A stretch of 40,840 nucleotides of DNA from Paracoccaceae bacterium. Lineage in GTDB: Bacteria > Pseudomonadota > Alphaproteobacteria > Rhodobacterales > Rhodobacteraceae. Shown here piece after piece: positions 26,355 through 34,123 of the stretch. The notes below the pieces were generated by a model, which saw only the letters and a program-made list of their open reading frames with translations, was not told the DNA's origin and made no database searches. A program made the position numbers and the translations under genes. Position 1 is the stretch's first letter. Each line of letters opens with the position of its first letter. Location: the NCBI GenBank assembly GCA_011620265.1, contig WOZM01000134.1, positions 1 through 40,840 on the forward strand, given 5' to 3'.

Positions 26355-26372
26355 GGGTCGCTTCCCTGTTGA

Positions 26373-27497
26373 CTAGCGTTTGTAATTGTTGGGCTGGAAC
26401 GGCATCGCGGAGATGACGGCCGGCAATCTTTTTCCGCGCACCTCGCCGAAAACCACCGTCCCCTCGGTCAGGTCGGCGGGCAGATAGCCCATCGCCATCG
26501 GCGCCTCGATCGACGGCCCGAAGCCGCCCGAGGTGATGGTGCCGATCGCCGCCCCACCCTCGGACCCGGCATGGATCGCGGTGCCCTCGCGCATCGGCGC
26601 CCGGCCCTCGGGGCGCAGGCCCACGCGACGGCGCGCCGGACCTTCGGCGAGTTCCTTCAGTATCCGCTCGGCCCCCGGAAAGCCGCCCTCCCGCGCCCCG
26701 CCGGCGCGGCGCGCCTTCTGGATCGCCCAGGTGAGGTTGCCCTCGACCGGCGTCGTCGTCTCGTCGATGTCATGGCCGTAAAGGCACATGCCGGCCTCGA
26801 GCCGCAAGGAGTCGCGCGCGCCAAGGCCGATCGGGGCCACCTCGTCCATGTCGAGAAGCCGCCGCGCGAAGGTCTCGGCAAAGCGGTCGGGCACCGAAAT
26901 CTCGAACCCGTCCTCGCCGGTATAGCCGGAGCGCGAGATCCAGAGTTCGGCCGTATCCCAGGCCCTGATCGCCACGTCCATGAAGGTCAGATCGACCACA
27001 TCCGGCACCAACCGGGCCAGCGCCGCCTCGGCCTTCGGCCCCTGCAGCGCGAGGAGCGACCTGCCCTCTACCATGCCCGCGTCGCAATCCGGCAGCCCGG
27101 CCTTGAGATGCGCGAGGTCGGCCTCCTTGCAGGCGGCGTTGACGACGAGGAACAGGTGATCGCCCCGGTTCGCGACCATCAGGTCGTCGAGGATGCCGCC
27201 CGCGTCGTTGGTGAACATCGCATAGCGCTGGCGGCCTTCCCTGAGGCCGAGAATATCGACCGGCACCAGCCGTTCGAGCGCCAGCGCCGCGTCCTCGATC
27301 CGCCCCGACTTCGCGGTGAGAAGGATCTGGCCCATATGGCTCACGTCGAAAAGCCCGGCCGACGCGCGGGTATGAAGATGCTCCTTCAGCACCCCCATAG
27401 GGTACTGCACCGGCATCTCGTAGCCGGCAAAGGGCACCATCTTGCCGCCAAGGCGCACATGCAGATCGTATAGAACCGTCCGTTTCAGGTCGGCCAT
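26373..27497 (-). CDS. gcvT: Aminomethyltransferase, T-protein
   Basis: The 374-residue T-protein transfers the methylene group from GcvH to tetrahydrofolate, releasing ammonia. Typical segments: YDLHVRLGGKMVPFAGYEMPVQY at the start (first 25 residues or so), FDVSHMGQI, and SGYTGEDGFEI with GARDSLRLEAGMCLYG downstream, which line the folate site. I start at ATG 27497, with GAGGG upstream; longer in-frame starts would enter the riboswitch leader. It is the first gene of gcvTHP. Confidence 0.96.
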   Translation of the reverse strand: MADLKRTVLYDLHVRLGGKMVPFAGYEMPVQYPMGVLKEHLHTRASAGLFDVSHMGQILLTAKSGRIEDAALALERLVPVDILGLREGRQRYAMFTNDAGGILDDLMVANRGDHLFLVVNAACKEADLAHLKAGLPDCDAGMVEGRSLLALQGPKAEAALARLVPDVVDLTFMDVAIRAWDTAELWISRSGYTGEDGFEISVPDRFAETFARRLLDMDEVAPIGLGARDSLRLEAGMCLYGHDIDETTTPVEGNLTWAIQKARRAGGAREGGFPGAERILKELAEGPARRRVGLRPEGRAPMREGTAIHAGSEGGAAIGTITSGGFGPSIEAPMAMGYLPADLTEGTVVFGEVRGKRLPAVISAMPFQPNNYKR

Positions 27498-27575
27498 CGC
27501 CGCCCTCCCCTCATCCTCGCCGGTTCCAATGATCCGGCATCGCCCGGGGCGGCCGAAGCCCCCCATTCCGATGCC

Positions 27576-27748
27576 CCCTCTGTCCTTTCGCCTGAGATCG
27601 TTATCCCTTCGGCGCCCCGGATCTGATCCGGGGTCTCTCCAGAGTTCCGCTGTCAGGACGGTCCTTGAGCCTGAGAGTTTACCGGGGCGGTTGCTCCTTC
27701 GGCACCGGTGAGGGCTTTCGCCCGCCGGATTCTCCCGGTCCTGACAAG
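27576..27748 (-). promoter_or_regulatory. Tandem glycine riboswitch upstream of gcvTHP
   Basis: Read on the minus strand, two consecutive glycine aptamers are visible. The first runs from GGGAGAATCC through GCCGAAGGAGCAA to ACTCTCAGGC and AAGGACCG. The second runs from CTCTGGAGAGACC through GCCGAAGGGATAA to ATCTCAGGCGAAAGGACAGAG. The short linker between them is typical of the cooperative tandem form. In other bacteria glycine binding switches this leader on, so that gcvTHP is made when glycine is plentiful. The last base lies about 80 before the gcvT start. Confidence 0.93.
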
Positions 27749-27866
27749 TCTCTGGTTAGCGCGGATCGCCCGGTTCCGGCAAGAGGGTATGCAATGGAAT
27801 ACGACACTTTCCCATGCGGCCGCCCACCCCCTTGCACCGCCCGCCGGGCCGGGCGATGAAAGCGGG

Positions 27867-28433
27867 ATGAGTATTCGTCACCCCGCCTTCTTCGGCTACG
27901 GCTCGCTCGTCAACCGGGCGACGCATGACTACGCGCCCGGCGAACCGGCGCGGCTTGCCGGCTGGCGGCGGGTCTGGCGGCACACGACCTTGCGCGACTG
28001 GCCCTACCTCTCCGCCGAACCGGCCGAGGCGGAGATCGACGGCCTCGTCGCCGCCGTGCCGGGCGACGACTGGGCGCTTCTCGACCGGCGCGAGGCGGCG
28101 TATCGGCGCCAGCCGCTCGCCCATGACCGGCTGACGACGGTACCCCTCTGGGCGCACCGGATCGAGATCTACGCCGTGGACCCGGACCATGCCCTGCCGG
28201 CCAACGACCATCCGATCCTGCTCAGTTATCTCGACACCGTGGTGCAGGGCTTTCTCAGGGAGTTCGGGCAAGCCGGCGTCGCCCGCTTTTTCGCAACGAC
28301 CGCCGGATGGGCGCCCATCCTCGACGACCGCGCCGCTCCGCATTACCCCCGCCACCAGACGACCAGCGCGGCCGAACGGCGGCTGGTCGACGACCATGCC
28401 GACGCCCTCGGCCTGCCGCGCCGCAAGACCTGA
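27867..28433 (+). CDS. Gamma-glutamylcyclotransferase-like protein
   Basis: A 188-residue protein with the gamma-glutamylcyclotransferase fold signature FFGYGSLVN at residues 8-16, where the YGSL loop binds the gamma-glutamyl group, and DRREAAYRR with the region of the usual catalytic glutamate. The family removes gamma-glutamyl groups as 5-oxoproline or trims gamma-glutamyl amines. ATG 27867 is the start that brings the motif near the N-terminus; earlier in-frame starts lie in the riboswitch promoter area. It is divergent from gcvT and precedes pepT by 16 bases, so glutamyl-peptide breakdown is a reasonable shared theme. Confidence 0.8.
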   Translation: MSIRHPAFFGYGSLVNRATHDYAPGEPARLAGWRRVWRHTTLRDWPYLSAEPAEAEIDGLVAAVPGDDWALLDRREAAYRRQPLAHDRLTTVPLWAHRIEIYAVDPDHALPANDHPILLSYLDTVVQGFLREFGQAGVARFFATTAGWAPILDDRAAPHYPRHQTTSAAERRLVDDHADALGLPRRKT

Positions 28434-28449
28434 TTCCGGAGAAACCCTG

Positions 28450-29691
28450 ATGAGAACCGACTTCGACCGCGAACTGGAAGAGCGCCTGGTGCGCTACGCC
28501 GCCATCGACACCCAGAGCGACGAGGAGACGGGGACCAAGCCCAGCACCGCGATCCAGCTCGACCTCCAGCGGCTTCTCCTCGCCGAACTCACCGAGATCG
28601 GCGCGAGCGACGTGCGGATCACCGACTACGGCGCGGTATTGGCGACGATCCCGGCCACCGTGGAGGGCGCGCCGACGATCGGCTTTCTCGCCCATGTCGA
28701 TACAGCGCCGCAATTCAACGCGACCGGCGTGAAACCGGTCGTCCACCGCAATTACAACGGCGGCGCGATCAGCTTCGCCAACGCGCCGGCGCTGACGCTT
28801 TGGCCCGAGGTCTCGCCCCACCTTGGCGAAAAGACCGGCCATAACATCATCACGGCAAGCGGCACGACGCTTCTCGGCGCCGACGACAAGGCCGGCGTCG
28901 CGGTTATCATGAGTGCCGCGCGGCACCTCCTGGCCAATCCCGGCATCGCGCACGGAAGGATCCGCATCGCCTTCACCCCGGACGAGGAGATCGGCCACGG
29001 CGTCGACGAACGCCTGCCCGCCGACCTCGGCGCCGATTTCGCCTACACGTTCGACGGCGCCGCAGTGGGCGAGGTCGAGTACGAAAGCTTTTCCGCCGAC
29101 GGCGCCACAGTCACCATCAAGGGCGTCTCGATCCATCCCGGCACCGCGAAGGACAAGCTTGTGAACGCGCTCCATCTCGGGGCGAAGATCATCCAGACCC
29201 TGCCGCAGGTGACGATGACGCCCGAGACGACGGAGGGCCGCGACGGCTTCCTCCATGTCTACGAGATGAAGGGCACGTCGGCCGAGGTGGTGCTGAAATT
29301 CATCCTGCGGGATTTCGAGCGCGACGGGCTTGAGGCCAAGGGCGACCTTCTCCGGCAGGTCTGCGCGACGGTTCAGGCGACCGAACCCAGAGCCGAGATT
29401 TCCTGCGAAATCCGGCCGCAATACCGCAACATGCGCTACTGGCTGGAAAAGGACATGGGGCCTGTGGACCTCGCCCACGCCGCCTGCCGCGATCTCGGGA
29501 TCGAGCCCGTCTCGGTGCCGATCCGCGGCGGCACCGACGGCTCGCGCCTGACCGAGATGGGGGTGCCCTGCCCCAACCTCTTCACCGGGATGCAGGAGAT
29601 CCACGGGCCGCTGGAGTGGATCAGCGTGCAGGACATGGCGGTCGCGACGCGGCTCTGCCTGAAACTCGCCGAACGCGCCGCCCGCCCGTAA
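28450..29691 (+). CDS. pepT: Peptidase T (tripeptide aminopeptidase)
   Basis: A 413-residue M20-family zinc aminopeptidase that cleaves N-terminal residues from tripeptides in the cytoplasm. Metal and catalytic residues are visible: H82 and D84 in HVDTAPQ, D145/D146 in LGADDKAG, E179/E180 in PDEEIGHG, then DGAAVGEVEYESF of the dimerisation domain and RGGTDGSRLTEMG near the C-terminus. Start ATG 28450 has GGAG at 28438-28441. The TAA stop forms part of the palindromic repeat beginning at 29688. Confidence 0.96.
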   Translation: MRTDFDRELEERLVRYAAIDTQSDEETGTKPSTAIQLDLQRLLLAELTEIGASDVRITDYGAVLATIPATVEGAPTIGFLAHVDTAPQFNATGVKPVVHRNYNGGAISFANAPALTLWPEVSPHLGEKTGHNIITASGTTLLGADDKAGVAVIMSAARHLLANPGIAHGRIRIAFTPDEEIGHGVDERLPADLGADFAYTFDGAAVGEVEYESFSADGATVTIKGVSIHPGTAKDKLVNALHLGAKIIQTLPQVTMTPETTEGRDGFLHVYEMKGTSAEVVLKFILRDFERDGLEAKGDLLRQVCATVQATEPRAEISCEIRPQYRNMRYWLEKDMGPVDLAHAACRDLGIEPVSVPIRGGTDGSRLTEMGVPCPNLFTGMQEIHGPLEWISVQDMAVATRLCLKLAERAARP

Positions 29692-29709
29692 GGTGGGTTT
29701 CAACCCACC
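29688..29709. repeat. Palindromic intergenic repeat, copy B (partial)
   Basis: GTAAGGTGGGTT followed by TC and AACCCACC; the last four bases of the right arm differ from copies A and C. It overlaps the pepT stop codon. With copy C it fills the space between convergent pepT and gltX and probably helps end both transcripts. Confidence 0.75.
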
Positions 29710-29726
29710 GCCCGCCAGCCTTCGGG

Positions 29727-29752
29727 GTAAGGTGGGTTTAAACCCACCTTAC
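29727..29752. repeat. Palindromic intergenic repeat, copy C
   Basis: A perfect 12-base-arm copy with TA at its centre, six bases beyond the gltX stop. Copies A, B and C share arms and differ only at the centre or at one end. Confidence 0.8.
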
Positions 29753-29758
29753 GGACGC

Positions 29759-31081
29759 TCAGCCCTTCGCGCGGACCTTTTGCAGAAGCGGCATCAGGTC
29801 GGCCATCTCCGGCCCGCTCGACTGCCCCGTCAGCGCATGGCGGAGCGGCATGAAGAGGCCCTTGCCCTTGCGCCCCGTCGCCTCCTTCACCTTCGCGGTC
29901 CAGTCGGCCCAGGTCGCATCGTTGAAGGGCGGCTCGGGCAGCAGCGCCATCGCGGTCTTCACGAATTCCGCATCCTCCGCCGCGATTACCGGCTCCGCCC
30001 CGTCGCGGCAGAGCGCCCACCAGCCCGCGAGGTCGTCGAGCGTGGTGATGTTCTGCGAGGCGACGCGCCAGAACCGTTCCGCCATCTCCGCCGGCACGCC
30101 GAGGCCCGCGATCCGCTCCTTCACCGCCTCCAACGGCAGCGCCTGGTTGCGGGCACGGGTCAGGGGCCAGAGATCCTCGGCGTCGAACTTCGTCGGGGCG
30201 GCGCCGAACTGCGACAGATCGAAGCCCTCCGCGATCTCGTCGAGCGTCATCTTCAGCTCCACCGGCTGCGACGAGCCGAGCCGCGCCATCAGGCTCAGGA
30301 GCGCCTCTTTCGCCACGCCTTTCGCGCGCAGGTCGCGCAAGGAGAGCGTGCCGAGCCGTTTCGACAGCCCCTCGCCCTGCGGGCCGGTCAGAAGCGAATG
30401 GTGCGCGAAGGCGGGCGGCGTGCCGCCCATCGCCCGCATGATCTGCACCTGCGTCGCGGTATTGGTCACGTGATCGGCGCCGCGCACGATATGGGTGATG
30501 CCCATGTCGACATCGTCGACCGAGGAGGCGAAGGTATATAGCACCTGCCCGTCCGCCCGGATCAGCACCGGGTCGGAAACCGAGGCGGTGTCGATCGACA
30601 CATCGCCCAGAATCCCGTCGGTCCATTCGGTCCGCTGCTGGTCGAGCTTGAAGCGCCAGTATCCGTCGCGCTCGGCCCGAAGCTTGTCCTTTTCCGCCGC
30701 CGACAGCGCCAGCCCGGCGCGGTCATAGACCGGCGGACGCCCCATGTTGAGAAGCTTCTTGCGCTTGAGGTCCAGCTCGGTCGGCGTCTCGAACACTTCG
30801 TAAAGATCGCCCGAGGCGCGCAGCTCATCGGCCACCGCGGCGTAGCGATCAAGCCGCTCGGACTGCTTCTCGATCCGGTCCCAGTGCAGGCCGAGCCAGT
30901 CGAGGTCCTCCTTGATCGCGTCCGCATATTCCGGTTTCGAGCGTTCCTGGTCGGTATCGTCGAGGCGCAGGATGAAGGTGCCGCCGGCCTTGCGGGCGAT
31001 CAGGTAGTTCATCAGCGCGGTGCGCAGATTGCCGACATGGATATAGCCGGTGGGCGACGGGGCGAAACGGGTCACGGTCAT
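29759..31081 (-). CDS. gltX: Glutamyl-tRNA synthetase
   Basis: A 440-residue class I synthetase that charges tRNA-Glu. The HIGH-type motif is in FAPSPTGYIHVGNLRTAL near the N-terminus, and the KMSKS-type motif is GEGLSKRLG. The zinc-finger-free catalytic domain is followed by the helical anticodon-binding region. ATG 31081 has AGGAG 7 bases upstream, and an 88-residue in-frame extension to 31345 is clearly not coding. Alphaproteobacteria often have two gltX genes; this is the shorter type, and the other may lie elsewhere. It converges on pepT. Confidence 0.95.
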   Translation of the reverse strand: MTVTRFAPSPTGYIHVGNLRTALMNYLIARKAGGTFILRLDDTDQERSKPEYADAIKEDLDWLGLHWDRIEKQSERLDRYAAVADELRASGDLYEVFETPTELDLKRKKLLNMGRPPVYDRAGLALSAAEKDKLRAERDGYWRFKLDQQRTEWTDGILGDVSIDTASVSDPVLIRADGQVLYTFASSVDDVDMGITHIVRGADHVTNTATQVQIMRAMGGTPPAFAHHSLLTGPQGEGLSKRLGTLSLRDLRAKGVAKEALLSLMARLGSSQPVELKMTLDEIAEGFDLSQFGAAPTKFDAEDLWPLTRARNQALPLEAVKERIAGLGVPAEMAERFWRVASQNITTLDDLAGWWALCRDGAEPVIAAEDAEFVKTAMALLPEPPFNDATWADWTAKVKEATGRKGKGLFMPLRHALTGQSSGPEMADLMPLLQKVRAKG

Positions 31082-31160
31082 GGGATGTCTCCTCGGGCGC
31101 ACCCCCTCTTTCACAGGCCGTGCATTTTGTCCATATGATGGGCCGGGCAAGGAGTGGGAC

Positions 31161-31568
31161 ATGAACGACTGGCTGGGGCGCACCGCGCCCGATCTCGACA
31201 CGATCGAAACCATGGCGCGGGCGACCGTCGCCGACCTGCCGCCGCATTTCGCCGGCCCCGCCGGGGCGATCCTTCTCCGCATCGCCGATTTCCCGCCCGA
31301 GGATATTCTCGACGACATGGATGTCGGCGACCCGTTCGAGCTCACCGGCCTCTACGACGGCATCCCGATGACCGAGAAGTCGGTGATGGATGTCGTCGAC
31401 CGGCCCGACACGATCTGGCTCTTCCGCCGGCCGATCCTCGACGAATGGGCGGAGCGGGGCGACGTGACGCTCGGCCAGCTCGTCGCCCATGTGATGATCC
31501 ACGAGCTTGCCCACCATTTCGGCTGGTCCGACGATGAGATCGCCGAGATCGACCGCTGGTGGGAATAG
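31161..31568 (+). CDS. Zincin-like metallopeptidase family protein
   Basis: A 135-residue protein with a HELAHHFGWSDDEI motif near the C-terminus, the HExxH zinc site of the small Zincin_1 (PF06262-type) family found in many bacteria. The substrate is unknown, and proteolytic activity of the family is largely predicted. AAGGAG at 31149-31154 lies 6 bases before ATG 31161. It is divergent from gltX and ends 6 bases before the convergent pfkB stop. Confidence 0.87.
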   Translation: MNDWLGRTAPDLDTIETMARATVADLPPHFAGPAGAILLRIADFPPEDILDDMDVGDPFELTGLYDGIPMTEKSVMDVVDRPDTIWLFRRPILDEWAERGDVTLGQLVAHVMIHELAHHFGWSDDEIAEIDRWWE

Positions 31569-31574
31569 GGCGGA

Positions 31575-32519
31575 TCAGATCGGGCTGACCGGACAGGCCG
31601 CGACCAGCCGGCGGACATCGGCGGGACGGCACAGCTCGGTCGCCTCGGTCATCACCGCGGCGCTCGCCGCCGCCATTCCCTGCTGAAGCGCCTCGGGCAG
31701 CGCCGCATCGCGGGCCAGCGCCAAAGTGAAGGCCGCAAGGAAACTGTCGCCGGCGCCGACCTTGCTTTTCACCGGCACCTCGGCGGCCTTGGCGAACCAG
31801 CGGTCGTCGCCCGAGGCGAGGACCGAGCCGTCGGCGCCGCGGGCGATGATGACGATCCGGGCAGCACCCTGCCGGACGAGCTGTTCGGCAAAGTCGGCCG
31901 TTTCGCCGCGGGTCCTGAGCCGGTTGCCGGCCAGCGCCTCGGCCTCCGCCTCGTCCATGCGCAGGACATGGACGGGTTCCTTCGGTCGCGCCGCCCGGGC
32001 CAGCGTCGCACCGGACGTGTCGAGAAGCAGCAAGGCGGATCGTGCCGCGAGCCGTTCCGAAAGCGCCGCGGGAAGGTCGTCCGGCAATCCCGGCGGCAGG
32101 CTTCCCGACAGGACCACGAGCGCTCCGTCCTCGACCGCATCGGCGATGGCGGCGAGGGCGGCGGCCCCCTCGGCCGCGCTCCAGTCCGGCCCCGGCAGGA
32201 CGAAGCGATACTGCGCGCCGGTATCGCGGTCGGTCACGGCAAGGCTTTCGCGCGTCTCGCCGGGGGCCGGGAATCGTTCGGCCACGATCCCTTCGGCGGC
32301 CAGCGCCTCGGCCAGCCGCAGGCCGGTGGCCCCGCCGAGCGCGACGAAGGCCCGCGCCGTGCCGCCGAGCCGGGTGATGACCCGGGCCACGTTGATGCCG
32401 CCCCCGCCGGGATCGACGCGAAGCCCCTCGCACCGGAGCTTCGGGCCGGGGCGGACGCTCTCGACCGAGGTGGTCAGATCGAGCGCGGGGTTGAGCGTGA
32501 CGGTCAGGATCGGGCGCAT
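31575..32519 (-). CDS. pfkB: 6-phosphofructokinase II / PfkB-family sugar kinase
   Basis: A 314-residue ribokinase-fold sugar-phosphate kinase. The N-terminal KLRCEGLRVDPGGGGINVAR is very close to the E. coli Pfk-2 pattern, and the catalytic anion-hole motif VGAGDSF contains the base Asp. It probably phosphorylates fructose-6-phosphate, though a 1-phosphofructokinase role is possible. One oddity: the usual KPN-x-x-E stretch reads VLRMDEAEAEAL, so the conserved Lys-Pro-Asn is replaced. No clear ribosome site lies before ATG 32519; instead a 7-base inverted repeat sits 12-37 bases upstream. Confidence 0.87.
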   Translation of the reverse strand: MRPILTVTLNPALDLTTSVESVRPGPKLRCEGLRVDPGGGGINVARVITRLGGTARAFVALGGATGLRLAEALAAEGIVAERFPAPGETRESLAVTDRDTGAQYRFVLPGPDWSAAEGAAALAAIADAVEDGALVVLSGSLPPGLPDDLPAALSERLAARSALLLLDTSGATLARAARPKEPVHVLRMDEAEAEALAGNRLRTRGETADFAEQLVRQGAARIVIIARGADGSVLASGDDRWFAKAAEVPVKSKVGAGDSFLAAFTLALARDAALPEALQQGMAAASAAVMTEATELCRPADVRRLVAACPVSPI

Positions 32520-32530
32520 CGGTTTTCGCG

Positions 32531-32556
32531 GTCAGGGCTCTCGCCCCGACCCTGAC
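32531..32556. promoter_or_regulatory. Inverted repeat in the pfkB leader
   Basis: GTCAGGG and CCCTGAC are separated by 12 bases just upstream of the pfkB start. It could be an operator or a leader hairpin that hides or replaces a ribosome site. Further upstream, 32624-32641 is a perfect 18-base GC palindrome. I see no gene in 32520-32864. Confidence 0.45.
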
Positions 32557-32623
32557 AGGAAAAGCGCGGCCGGAAAAGGGTGTGTTCGAGTTCACCAGAC
32601 TTGCGGGAACCCCGCCGGAGAGC

Positions 32624-32641
32624 CGGCGCCGGCCGGCGCCG
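32624..32641. repeat. Perfect 18-base GC palindrome
   Basis: CGGCGCCGGCCGGCGCCG reads identically on both strands. No repeat of it was seen elsewhere in the window. It may be a protein-binding site or a chance product of high GC. Confidence 0.4.
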
Positions 32642-32688
32642 CCCCGCTCGCAGTCTCGGCGACCGCACCGTCAAAGGCTGGGACCGGA

Positions 32689-32786
32689 GGGCGATGGCGT
32701 TCCGGGTTTACGTTGAAGCAGAGTTCGAACTTTTCCTGTTCGAATTCCGATATTTGATATTTCCACATGAACCCGAAACGCTTTAG
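32689..32786. repeat. MITE-like element, copy 2
   Basis: An imperfect palindrome of about 98 bases. The right end CGCTTTAG and the stretch AACCCGAAACGCTTTAG match the inverted left end of copy 1 (21867-21961), and the centre has GTTCGAAC and GTTCGAATTC arms around TTTTCCT. Its left end is degraded (GATGGCGTTCCGGG). It abuts the truncated DUF3726 remnant, which suggests it took part in that disruption. Confidence 0.6.
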
Positions 32787-32864
32787 TCGTTGTCGCTCGC
32801 CGGCGCCCCGGCGCGAGGTCCGCGGGAAGGGCGGCGCTCTGCCCGATCACGCTCGGCTCGGCGA

Positions 32865-33014
32865 TCAGCGATCATGCCGCGCTGCCGGGCGGCCTCTGCT
32901 GGCGGCAAAGCCCGCCTCCTCCGCCAGCCCCCAGTCCATCCCCGCGCCACGTGCGGCCTTCATCGAAAGCGTCTCGATCGCGTTGCGCGAGAACCGGACC
33001 GCGCCGACGCGCAT
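32865..33014 (-). pseudogene. DUF3726-like protein, N-terminal remnant
   Basis: The 49 codons from ATG 33014 read FSRNAIETLSMKAARGAGMD then WGLAEEAGFAA, which matches my memory of the N-terminus of DUF3726 proteins (about 200 residues, common in Rhodobacteraceae). After that the frame changes composition and stops at 32865, so most of the protein is missing. It lies between the chorismate mutase gene and MITE copy 2. A chance short match is possible but less likely given the length of the pattern. Confidence 0.5.
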
Positions 33015-33102
33015 CGCCCCGGCGCCAGAGCGCGTCCCAGGGATGCGGGTCCGCGCCGGGCCAGCCGGACAGGCGTCCGACGGCTTGGGCAGCGCGACGC
33101 GG

Positions 33103-33396
33103 TCAGTCGCGGCCGATCACCGCCTCCTCGCGGGCGATCGACCAGTCGATGAGCCGGCGCCAGAGCGCCTCGGCGAGGACGGGGTCGAGCCCCTCGGCCA
33201 TCGCCCGGGCGCGGACCTTGGCCACGACTTCCTCGACCCGGCCGTCGATTCTTGCCGGCAGGCCAAGCGCCGGCTTCAGTTCGCAGGCACGGTCGATATA
33301 GCCGGCCCGCTCGACCAGAAGTGCGACGATCGCCGCGTCCACCCGGTCGATCTCGGCCCGCACCTCGGCCATCGTCCTGCATTCCGCCGGTGTCAT
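33103..33396 (-). CDS. Chorismate mutase, AroQ class
   Basis: A 97-residue all-helical protein of the AroQ fold, which converts chorismate to prephenate for phenylalanine and tyrosine. Typical segments: EVRAEIDRVDAAIVALLVER, then RACELKPALGLPARI and a C-terminal LWRRLIDWSIAREE. ATG 33396 has GGAG 6 bases upstream; ATG 33408 is in frame but too close to its AAAGG. It could instead be an isochorismate pyruvate-lyase relative, which shares this fold. It is on the same strand as the LysE and hemF genes. Confidence 0.83.
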   Translation of the reverse strand: MTPAECRTMAEVRAEIDRVDAAIVALLVERAGYIDRACELKPALGLPARIDGRVEEVVAKVRARAMAEGLDPVLAEALWRRLIDWSIAREEAVIGRD

Positions 33397-33477
33397 CCGT
33401 CTCTCCATCGGCCTTTCGACCGCCTCTTACCTGCTGCGGCGCGGCACGGCAATGCGACCGAGCGCCCGATGCCGACC

Positions 33478-34116
33478 TCAGAGCGGCGCGCGACCCGTCG
33501 CCCAGCCGAACCAGAGCGCGATGCAGGCCAGAAGCGCCGAGAGGACACGCCGGACGATCCGGCTCCGGCGCGGATCGTCGAGGATGCGCCGCGCCAGCCC
33601 CGCCAGCGTCACGATACCGGCATGGATCGCCGTCGCCACCGCGACATAGACGAGCGACAGCGTGATCGTCTCGACGAGGACCGCGCCGCCGGGATTGGTG
33701 AAGCCCGGCAGGACCGCGATGTAGAAGATCGCCGCCTTGGGGTTGAGCAGGTTGGTGATCAGCCCGCGCCGGAAATAGCGCCTGAGCCGCGCGCCCGCGG
33801 GCATGTGCTCCTCCACCCCGTCGCCGCCGTCGCGCCAGCCGTCCCAGGCCAGCCACAGGAGATAGACCACCCCGCCCCAGCGCAGCACCTGATAGAGGAC
33901 CGGCGAGGCCGTGATCGCCGCGGCAAGGCCCAAAGCCGCCGCGATCCCCACGACGGCGAGGCCGGTCGCCACCCCCGCCACCGCCGCATAGCCCGGCCGC
34001 CGCCCTTCCGAGGCCGCGACGATGGCGAGCCAGGCCATGTTCGGCCCCGGCGTCAGCTCGATCACCGTCGCGGTCAGGACGAAGGCCGCGAGTGCCTCTG
34101 GGACGAGCCCGTCCAT
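33478..34116 (-). CDS. LysE-family amino acid/metabolite exporter
   Basis: A 212-residue inner-membrane protein with about six helices. The conserved ELTPGPNMAWLA lies at residues 20-31, and NLLNPKAAIFYIAVLPGF around 120-138 is the second family hallmark. It exports amino acids or homoserine-lactone-like compounds; substrate unknown. It starts 7 bases downstream of the hemF stop, so the two are probably co-transcribed. Confidence 0.9.
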   Translation of the reverse strand: MDGLVPEALAAFVLTATVIELTPGPNMAWLAIVAASEGRRPGYAAVAGVATGLAVVGIAAALGLAAAITASPVLYQVLRWGGVVYLLWLAWDGWRDGGDGVEEHMPAGARLRRYFRRGLITNLLNPKAAIFYIAVLPGFTNPGGAVLVETITLSLVYVAVATAIHAGIVTLAGLARRILDDPRRSRIVRRVLSALLACIALWFGWATGRAPL

Positions 34117-34123
34117 CGTGCGG

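Noticed and set aside
22230-26372. A 1380-codon open frame on the plus strand
   Set aside because: It is the antisense of trxC and gcvP/gcvH; its Arg/His/Gly/Asp-rich translation is the usual mirror of a high-GC gene.
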